From Methylobacterium marchantiae (GTDB taxonomy: Bacteria > Pseudomonadota > Alphaproteobacteria > Rhizobiales > Beijerinckiaceae), in NCBI RefSeq assembly GCF_022179405.1, contig NZ_BPQT01000004.1:1-64000 (forward strand): DNA of 64,000 nt, in the 5' to 3' direction. The translations under genes were made by a program, and so were the position numbers. Under the pieces are notes generated by a model, which saw nothing but the letters and a program-made list of their open reading frames with translations, searched no databases and had not been told where the DNA came from. Position 1 is the first letter of the stretch. Every line of letters starts with the position of its first letter. Shown piece by piece: positions 51,580 through 59,600 of this stretch.

Positions 51580-52814
51580 GCGCGCCCCGCGGCCCTGTCC
51601 GCCGCGAGGGTCCGGCCGATGGCCGCATGCAGGCCGGCGAAGGCGAGGAGGTAGAACAGGATCGCGGCGGCGAAATAGGCCGGCCAGCCCGCATGCGCCG
51701 CCAGAGCCGGGGCGGCGACCCGCAGCGGCATCGCCGCGAAGAAGGCCGCGCCGAACAGGAGCGCGTAATCGGTGGCGGCGCGCGGCCCCTGTGCCCAGCG
51801 ATAGATCATGTTGAACACCGGCACGCCCAGGCCCCCGCCGCCGACGATGCCGAGGAGCGTCGCGGCGATGGCGAGCCCGGCGGATCCGATCGCGCTGGCG
51901 GCGATCATCAAGACGCCACTGGCGACCATGCCGAGCGCCGAGACCGTGATGAGGCGCAGCGTCCCGACCCGGCGCACGAGGCCGCCCGAGACCAGGGCCA
52001 TGACGAGGTTGATGACCGGCGAGAGGCTGCCGGTGACGAAGCCGACCTCGTGCAGCGGCACGCCGAGATCGAGCAGGACGAGGTTGTTCAGGCCCGTGAG
52101 GGCGAACATGGCGGCGAAGTAGAGGCCCAGCACCAGGATGCGCGGCGCCAGGACGCGCAGGCGTTCGAGGGAGCCGTTCCCGCGCTCCGACGGCGCGGCA
52201 TGGCGGCGAAGCCGGGCCTCCGGATACCGCAGCATCGGCAGGAGGCAGAGGAGGTTGAGGGCGGCGACGCCGAGGATGACGGCCCGCCAGCCGATCACGT
52301 CGTAATATCCGACCAGCAGGCCCGCTCCGGCGATCCCGCCCAGGGACGCGCCGGAGAGCTTGGCCGAGGCGACGAAGGGCCGCCTGTCGGCGGGCACCGT
52401 CTCGACCACGAGGGCTTCGAGGGCGATGTCCATGGTGGCGACGCAGAAGCAGGTCGCCACCGCGAGGCCCAGGAGCACGGGGAGCGCCCAGGCCTCGCCC
52501 CGGCTCAGCACCACCAGCAGGGCGATGATCGCGCCCTGCATCAGCACGATCCAGCCGATGCGATGCGGCAGGCCGGGCAGGCGGAGCCTGTCGACGGCGA
52601 CGGCCCAGAGAAACGTCAGGCCGACGGGCAGGTTGATCAGCTGCAGCAGCCCGATCTCGACAAGGTCGACGCCGCGCGCCCGCAGGATCAGCGGCGCGCC
52701 GCTCGACAGGAAGCCGAGGGTCGTCCCGAAGGTGACGTACAGGCTGAAGAACGGCAGCAGGGGCCGCGCCCAGGCGAGCAGGGAAGACCGGCGATCGAGC
52801 GGATGAGCGATCAT
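51576..52814 (-). CDS. MFS transporter, RhtX/FptX siderophore-uptake type
   Basis: The 412-aa protein has twelve predicted membrane spans. The first loop (LSSGAPLILRARGVDLVEIG) and the later ATCFCVATMDIALEALVVET and VFNMIYRWAQGPRAATDYAL segments are like those of RhtX/FptX single-protein siderophore permeases and AmpG-like MFS proteins. It is the first gene of the MFS-fhuF-ABC operon, whose FhuF member supports a ferric-siderophore role. Start ATG 52814. Confidence 0.85.
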   Translation of the reverse strand: MIAHPLDRRSSLLAWARPLLPFFSLYVTFGTTLGFLSSGAPLILRARGVDLVEIGLLQLINLPVGLTFLWAVAVDRLRLPGLPHRIGWIVLMQGAIIALLVVLSRGEAWALPVLLGLAVATCFCVATMDIALEALVVETVPADRRPFVASAKLSGASLGGIAGAGLLVGYYDVIGWRAVILGVAALNLLCLLPMLRYPEARLRRHAAPSERGNGSLERLRVLAPRILVLGLYFAAMFALTGLNNLVLLDLGVPLHEVGFVTGSLSPVINLVMALVSGGLVRRVGTLRLITVSALGMVASGVLMIAASAIGSAGLAIAATLLGIVGGGGLGVPVFNMIYRWAQGPRAATDYALLFGAAFFAAMPLRVAAPALAAHAGWPAYFAAAILFYLLAFAGLHAAIGRTLAADRAAGRA

Positions 52815-53321
52815 GCGCGCCGAAGCGTCCTGCCGGCCCCGCTCACCAAGACCGCCCCGGGGAGCAGTTTCGATCGACGCGTGACGAGCCCGCGGATCGG
52901 CTCGCGATCCGCCGCCTGGAGCGACATAGGCTCGTTCCGAACAGCGGCAACGCTCATCCTCCCGGCGTCCTCATCCTCCCGGCCCCATGGCGGGTGTAGT
53001 TTTTAAATGGAATAATGTACTGTAATCATTGATTTTTCTGTTGAGGTAAGACGACCGGAGGTCACGCACAAGGGGCCGTATGGCCGCCGCGACGCGAGTG
53101 TGAGGAAGTTCGGAGAGAGGGGAGGATCGGCGCCGGCCCAGCCGTAGGGAGGTCTGGCGTCCAGCCTCGACGGCGCATCGACCCTCTCTTCGGACGCGAC
53201 TGGCGCGGAGGTGAGGGGGGCATTAAGCCCATGAACGATAGCACCGCCGGACATGTGGCCGGCAGCGGAACGAAGCCTGAATTTGAGATATCGTACGACC
53301 GAGCAATGGCTCGGAAAAGAT
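52815..53321. other. Gap upstream of the iron operon with a short AT-rich patch
   Basis: About 500 bases without a recognised gene. An AT-rich patch at 53000-53045, including AATAATGTACTGTAATCATT, stands out in GC-rich DNA and is a plausible promoter/operator for the iron operon, but a Fur, RirA or Irr box could not be assigned with confidence. Confidence 0.4.
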
Positions 53322-53398
53322 TGGCGCGCCCGAAAGGATTCGAACCTCTGACCCCCAGATTCGTAGTCTGGTGCTCTATCCAGCTGAGCTACGGGCGC
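53322..53398 (-). tRNA. tRNA-Arg (anticodon ACG)
   Basis: The minus strand folds as a full tRNA: acceptor GCGCCCG/CGGGCGC, D-arm GCTC-AGCTGGATA-GAGC, anticodon stem CCAGA/TCTGG around CTACGAA (ACG, reads Arg CGN after A34-to-I editing), T-arm with TTCGAAT, discriminator G and an encoded CCA. Confidence 0.97.
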
Positions 53399-53608
53399 CG
53401 ACCTGACCGGGGGAGAGCTGTGCGCTCCGCCGTCGGTGGGGGTGTCTAGAATCTCCTTTTCAGCTTGGCAACCCCTTCCCGGTCCCACGGCGAACCTTTC
53501 TGCGATCAGCCCGATGGAGGGTGGCCGGAGCGCGCGGTCTCGGTCATGTTCGCGCTTCGCCGATCACCCCCGGCGATCGCTCGCTTCGCAGGATACGCCC
53601 GGCCCGCC

Positions 53609-54658
53609 ATGACCACGCGCAACGCTTCCCTCTCCGGCGACGTCCTCGCCGCCATCGGCGGTACGCCGCTGATCCGTCTGGCGCGCGCCTCGGAGCTCAC
53701 CGGCTGCACCATCCTCGGCAAGGCGGAGTTCCTCAATCCCGGCCTGTCGGTGAAGGACAGGGCGGCGCTCTCCATCGTCGAGGATGCCGAGCGGCGCGGG
53801 CTGATCCGGCCGGGCGGCACCATCGTGGAGGGCACGGCCGGAAATACCGGCATCGGCCTCGCCCTCGTCGCCTCGGTGCGCGGCTACCGCACGGTCATCG
53901 TCATCCCCGAGACCCAGTCCGCCGAGAAGAAGGAGACCCTGCGGCTCGCGGGCGCCCGCCTCGTGGAGGTGCCGGCCGTGCCGTTCTCCAATCCGGACAA
54001 TTACGTCCACGTGGCGCGCCGGCTCGCCGAGCGGCTGGCCGCCACCGAGCCGGCCGGCGCCTTCTTCGCCAACCAGTTCGACAACGTCGCCAACCGGCAG
54101 GCGCATGTGGACACGACCGGCCCCGAGCTCTTCGCCGCGACGGAGGGGCGGATCGACGGCTTCGTCTGCGCAGCCGGCACCGGGGGCACGCTCGCGGGCA
54201 CCGCCCAGGCGCTGCGGGCACTCAAGCCCGGCGTGACCATCGCCCTGTCCGATCCCGAGGGCTCCGCGCTGCACGCCTATTACACCACCGGCACCCTGAA
54301 GGCGGAAGGGTCGTCGATCACCGAGGGGATCGGCCAGGGACGGGTGACCGCCAATCTCGAAGGCTTCCGCCCGGACCATTCGTTCCGCATCCCCGACACC
54401 GAGGCTCTGGAGATCGTGTTCGGCCTGATGCGCGAGGAGGGCCTGAGCCTGGGCGGCTCGTCGGGGATCAACGTCGCCGGCGCCATCCGGCTGGCACGGG
54501 TCCTCGGCCCCGGCCACACCATCGCGACGATCCTGTGCGACGGGGCGGCGCGCTACGCCTCGAAGCTGTTCAACCCGGCCTTCCTCACCGAGCGCGGCCT
54601 GCCGGTTCCCGCCTGGCTGACGGCGACACCGGAGGATCTACCCGACTGGAGAGCGTGA
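53609..54658 (+). CDS. cysK: Cysteine synthase A (O-acetylserine sulfhydrylase)
   Basis: The 349-aa PLP enzyme has cofactor Lys49 in LNPGLSVKDRAALSIVE, the substrate loop VEGTAGNTGIGLALVA, the glycine-rich phosphate site CAAGTGGTLAGTAQAL, and LGGSSGINVAGAIRLARVLG near the end. It joins O-acetylserine and sulfide to cysteine. The AENxxNP-type loop is replaced by AEFLNPG, as in a subgroup annotated as cysteine synthase A in alphaproteobacteria. Start ATG 53609. Related PLP enzymes (cystathionine beta-synthase-like) are possible alternatives. Confidence 0.9.
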   Translation: MTTRNASLSGDVLAAIGGTPLIRLARASELTGCTILGKAEFLNPGLSVKDRAALSIVEDAERRGLIRPGGTIVEGTAGNTGIGLALVASVRGYRTVIVIPETQSAEKKETLRLAGARLVEVPAVPFSNPDNYVHVARRLAERLAATEPAGAFFANQFDNVANRQAHVDTTGPELFAATEGRIDGFVCAAGTGGTLAGTAQALRALKPGVTIALSDPEGSALHAYYTTGTLKAEGSSITEGIGQGRVTANLEGFRPDHSFRIPDTEALEIVFGLMREEGLSLGGSSGINVAGAIRLARVLGPGHTIATILCDGAARYASKLFNPAFLTERGLPVPAWLTATPEDLPDWRA

Positions 54659-54803
54659 GCGGCATCACCGTATTGGCCTTTGAGCCACACCGTCATCTTT
54701 TTGCATCAATGACGGAACGGAACGTTGAACGGAATCCACGCCAGGACGTTTCACCGGTCAAGCTCAAGCAATGTTGGTTGGGCGTGACCGGAGTTTCCTT
54801 CCC

Positions 54804-54959
54804 ATGACCCTGACCACCATTCTCATCATCATCCTGATCCTCGCCGTTCTCGGCGGCGGCAACTTCCTCGGTGGCGGCGCCTATCGTGGCCAGAGCTTCG
54901 GTCTCGGCGGCATTCTCATCATCATCCTGATCGTGCTGCTGGTCACGGGACGAATCTGA
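54804..54959 (+). CDS. DUF3309 small membrane peptide (51 aa)
   Basis: The peptide is MTLTTILIIILILAVLGGGN followed by a glycine-rich turn and a second hydrophobic stretch (GGILIIILIVLLVTGRI), the layout of DUF3309 proteins with two short spans. ATG 54804 is preferred over upstream in-frame codons. Members are often stress-induced in alphaproteobacteria, but no role is known. Confidence 0.88.
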   Translation: MTLTTILIIILILAVLGGGNFLGGGAYRGQSFGLGGILIIILIVLLVTGRI

Positions 54960-55046
54960 CCGCGCATTGCGACCGGCGGCGGGGTGTTCCGGCTCCCCGC
55001 CGCTCGGGCCCGGGCCGGTGCCCTCCGGAGGGACCGGCCGGTGCTT

Positions 55047-56504
55047 CTACGGACAGGTGAGAGTGACCACCGAACCGGCCGCCCCGTGGGCGACCGCACC
55101 AAGGGTCGAGCCCGAACTTCCGCCTGACGGACCCGGCGGAATCGCGTTCTCGGCGAGAAACCCCGCCGCCACGCGGCCTCCGACCAGCGGATAGCTCATC
55201 GGCGGCGCCACACCGGCGACGAGACGCGGCGCCAAGGGATAGAGGGCGACGAGACCGGCCAGCCGTCCCTCGCGATCGAGCACGACGGCGCCCGACGAGC
55301 CGGGCTGGAGCGGCGCGTAGAGCGTCTCGCCGGCCGGCCCCGCACCGGATTGCCCGGACGACACGGCGATGCCGCCCCCGGCATCGGCCCCGAGAACCAC
55401 CACCGCATCGCCCGGCGCCAGAGCGGAGTCGCGCGCGGTCAGCCCAGAGGCACGCGCCTTCAGGCCGGCCACCTCCAGCAGCGCCAGCCCTCGGCCGGCA
55501 TCCGACTTGACCGGTCTCGCCGCCATGCCGGCGATCCGGGGCGTCGCGCAGGTCTCCAGGGCGGAGGCGCTGGAGAGGACGCGGCCCGGCGCGACGACGA
55601 GGCCGATGGCGATCGGCGCCGCGCCCCGTCCGGGGAGCGATACGGCCCCGGCGGGCGGGCTCGACGCGGGCTTGGCGGAGCCCGGTTCGGATCTGGCCGC
55701 CACCTGGGCGGGCGCCGCCTCCGCCGCATCGGGGAAGGGCACGAAGCTGTTGGCGATGGCGATGACGAGCCGGTCCACATCCGGCCCGAGGGCCTTGTCG
55801 TAGCCGATGGTGAAGCCGCGTATCCCCGTCGCCCCGGCCGCGTAGCGGATGTAGGACTTGCCCGTCGCCGTCTCGCCGGTGACCACGAGGAAGTCCGCAC
55901 GCTTGATCTTGTAGGTCACCTTGCGGTCGGGGCCCGGTGCGGTGACGCGGGCGAAGAGGGCGTCGAGATCGGCCTCCCCGGTCCCGAAGGACTTGGTGTC
56001 GAGGGTGACGTGGCCGTCTGCGCTCTGCCAACGGGTGCCGCCGCCCTGGGGACTGCGCCTGGCCAGCAGCCGCTCGGGGACGCCGATGACGACGCCGCTC
56101 GCGGGATCGGACTTCACCGTGAAGCGCGCGGCCTTCCTCGCCGCGTCGCCGGCCGCCAGGATCGCCGCCCGTGTCTTCGCGTCGGGGAAGCCGGGCGCCG
56201 GGTTTCCGGCCCGCTTCTGATAGGCGAGGAGCGCGTCGTAGGTGCGCCGCCCGAACGTGCCGGTGATCACGCTGTTGTAGTCGCCGGTCCAGACCAGGGC
56301 ATCCTGCAGGCCCTTGCGCTCGGCCTCGGGCAGCGGTTCGAACGCGGCTCTCGCCGCTTCGAAGACGGGATCGGCCGCGGCGGCGGGCGGTGCCGGCCGG
56401 GCAGGTGCCTGGGCCGGTGTCGGGGCCTGGGCCTGGGCCAAGGCCGGGAGGACGCCGAGGGCGAGAGCCGCCGCGGCACCTGCGAATCGCGCGCGCTGCG
56501 CCAT
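55047..56504 (-). CDS. Secreted peptidoglycan-binding protein with a degenerate trypsin-like domain
   Basis: The 485-aa product starts with a signal peptide (MAQRARFAGAAAALALGVLP) and a Pro/Ala linker. A PG_binding_1-like fold follows (LVWTGDYNSVITGTFGRRTY, then DALLAYQKRAGNPAPGFPDA). The last 170 residues have a trypsin-like layout with the Ser region LQPGSSGAVVLDREGRLAGL. However, the place of the catalytic His (family VLTNAHVV) reads VLSSASALETC, and the Asp place (family NDLALL) reads RGLALLEV. Two of three triad residues thus appear lost. It diverges from the alpha-2-macroglobulin gene across 174 bases. Confidence 0.82.
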   Translation of the reverse strand: MAQRARFAGAAAALALGVLPALAQAQAPTPAQAPARPAPPAAAADPVFEAARAAFEPLPEAERKGLQDALVWTGDYNSVITGTFGRRTYDALLAYQKRAGNPAPGFPDAKTRAAILAAGDAARKAARFTVKSDPASGVVIGVPERLLARRSPQGGGTRWQSADGHVTLDTKSFGTGEADLDALFARVTAPGPDRKVTYKIKRADFLVVTGETATGKSYIRYAAGATGIRGFTIGYDKALGPDVDRLVIAIANSFVPFPDAAEAAPAQVAARSEPGSAKPASSPPAGAVSLPGRGAAPIAIGLVVAPGRVLSSASALETCATPRIAGMAARPVKSDAGRGLALLEVAGLKARASGLTARDSALAPGDAVVVLGADAGGGIAVSSGQSGAGPAGETLYAPLQPGSSGAVVLDREGRLAGLVALYPLAPRLVAGVAPPMSYPLVGGRVAAGFLAENAIPPGPSGGSSGSTLGAVAHGAAGSVVTLTCP

Positions 56505-56678
56505 GGTCCACGCTCCCTCACGACCTTCGCCGATTCCGCTCGCGAAGGTGTGGCAGAGGGCCGGCCGGATTTCCAGCGCTGCGGCGCCTGTAAACACGTC
56601 GTTGCGGCGGCGGCCCGAGGTGCTAGGGTCCCGCCCGGCGCCGAAGGGGGATCGGTGCCGCCGGAGACGAGGTGGGCG

Positions 56679-59600
56679 ATGTCGCGATCAACCGGGCTCG
56701 GGCGCACGGCCGCCCTCCTAGGCATGGCATTGACCGGGGCCTTGAGCCTCGGCGGCGTGCTCGCGGGGCCGTCCCTCGCCCAGGCTCCCGACCGCCCGGC
56801 GGCGCGGGCCGCCTCCGCCAGACCGGCTCCATCGCCGAAGACCTTCCTGCGCGAGGCGCTGGCCAGCGACGGCGTGCGTCTCGAAGCGACGCTGAAGGCG
56901 GAAGCCGCCGCCTCCGGCAAGACCGCCGCCAGGCTCCGCGCCGAGGGCGAGGCCCTGGTGGAAGCCGAGAAGCCGGCCGACGCCCTGAAGCCCCTGGCGG
57001 CAGCGGTCGCCGCCGATTCCACCGACCCGCAGAACTGGATCGCCTATGCCCGCGCCGCCAGCACGGTGGGCAACGACGACCAGACCGGCGATTATTCCTT
57101 CCGCCTGCGCCTGCGCGGACAGGCGAGGGCCTCCGCCTATCAGGCCTATCTGAAGGCACGGGGTGCCGCCGCAGAGGCCGAGGCGCTCGCCGTCCTCGGC
57201 GAGGTCTATGCCGACGAATCCGAGTGGCGGCCCTCGCTCGAGGCCTACCGCGCCAGCCTGGCGCTCTCCGACGATGCCACGGTGCGCGAGACCTACGAGG
57301 GCCTGCGCGCCGAGCACGGCTTCCGCATCCTCGATTACAAGGTCGATTCCGACGCCGCCGCCCCGCGCGTCTGCTTCCAGTTCTCGGAGAGCCTGGCGCC
57401 GAAGACCGACTTCGCCCCCTTCGTCGCGGTCTCGGGGGCGGCCAATGCCGCCGTCACCGGCGGTGGCCAGCAGATCTGCGTCGACGGGCTGAAACACGGC
57501 GAGCGCTACGCCTTCGTGCTGCGCTCGGGCATCCCGTCCTCCGTGGGCGAGACGCTGCTGAAATCGGCCGATTACGAAGTCTACGTGCGCGACCGCTCGC
57601 CCCAGGTGCGCTTCACCGGGCGCAACTACGTCCTGCCCCGCGCCGGCCAGGCCGGCGTGCCGCTGGTCTCGGTCAACGCGCCGAAGATCGACGTGGAGGT
57701 GCTGCGCATCGGCGACCGCGGCCTGCTCCCGTCCCTGCGCTCGGAGGAATTCCTCGGCCAGCTCAACGGCATGACGGCGCGGACGATCGCCGACCAGAAG
57801 GGCATCCGCGTCTGGAAGGGCATTCTCGACACGGCGAAGGCCGAGCTGAACCAGGAGGCGGTCACCGCCTTCCCCGTGCTGCAGGCGGTCGGCAAGCTGG
57901 AGCCGGGCATCTACGTCATGCTGGCCCAGGCCAGCGGCGTCGCCGCGACTGTCGACGAGGACGGCGGCTACGAGCAACAGGCGACGCAATGGTTCGTCGT
58001 CTCCGATCTCGGGCTGACCGCCTTCAAGGGGCGCGACGGCATCCATGTCTTCGCCCGCTCGCTCGCCAGCGCGAAGACGGTTCCCGGCGCCGAGATCCGG
58101 CTGGTGGCCCGCAACAACGAGGTGCTGGCGACGAAGAAGACCGACGGCCAGGGTCATGTTGCCTTCGATGCCGGCCTCGCACGCGGCGAGGGCGGCATCG
58201 CGCCGGGTCTCGTGGTGGCGCAGCTCGGCGACGATTACGGCTTCCTCGACTTCTCGCAGAGTGCCTTCGATCTCACCGATCGCGGCGTGAAGGGCCGTCC
58301 GCAGCCGGGTGCCGTTGAGGCCTATGTCTTTCCCGAGCGCGGGGTCTACCGCTCCGGCGAGATGGTGCAGCTCACCGCCCTCCTGCGCGACGCCGCCGGC
58401 ATCGCGGTGCCGAACCTTCCCCTGACGCTGGTGGTGAAGCGCCCGGACGGCGTCGAGTACCGCCGCGTCCAGGTGGCCGATTCCGGGCTCGGCGGCCGCG
58501 CCCTGCCGCTTCCCCTGATGTCGGGGGCGATGCACGGCACCTGGCGGGTCGCCGCCTATACCGACGCGAAGGCGCCCGCCATCGGCGAGGCCACGTTCCT
58601 GGTCGAGGATTACGTGCCCGAGCGGCTGGAGGTGACGCTGACGCCGAAGAGCGCGACGCTGACCAAGGGCAAGCCGGCCACGATCGATGTCTCCGCGCGC
58701 TACCTCTACGGCGCGCCGGGCTCGGGCCTCGACGTGTCGGGCACGGTCCTCGTCCAGGCCGCCGCCACGAGCGGGATCAAGGGGCTCGACGGCTTCTCCA
58801 TCGGCCTCGACGACGAGAAGGTCGAGGCGACCTCCGCCGAGATCGAGGCCAAGGCCACCACCGACGCGAAGGGATCGGCGACGATCACCGTGCCGGTCCA
58901 GCCCTTGAGCGCACCCCGGCCCACCGAGGCGAAGATCACGCTGCAGGTCGGCGAGCCGGGCGGACGGGCGCTCAGCCGCAGTGTCACCCTGCCGATCCTG
59001 CCGGCGGGGCCGGTACTGGCGGTCCGCAAGAGCTTCTCCGGCGACCTCACCGAGGGCAGCCTCGCCACGTTCGACATGGTCATGGCGAGCCCCGACGGGC
59101 GCAAGCTCGCGCAATCCGGCGTGTCCTGGACGCTGTCCAAGGTGGACCGGAACTACCAATGGTACCGCGAGGGCGGCCGCTGGTCGTTCGAGCCCGTCAC
59201 CTCGACGCGACGCGTCGCCGACGGACGGCTCGACCTCGGCGCCGATGCGCCGGGCCGGATCAGCTCCGCCGTCGGCTTCGGCACCTACCGCCTCGAAGCC
59301 CTGGTCGCCGGTCGGCCCGAGGCCACGGTCAGCGTCACCTTCACCGTGGGCTGGGGCGGCTCCGAGACCGCCGACGTGCCCGATCTCCTCGATCTGCGCC
59401 TCGACAAGGCCAGCTATGCCGCCGGCGAGACCCTGCGGGCGCGGCTCCAGCCCCGGTTCCGCGGCACCGCCACCCTCGCCGTGGTGAGCGAGAAGGTCCA
59501 CGACATCCTCGACGTGGCGGTGTCCGAGGACGGCACGACGGTGGACATCCCGGTGAAGGCGGAATGGGGATCGGGCGCCTATCTCGTCGCCACCGCCTAT

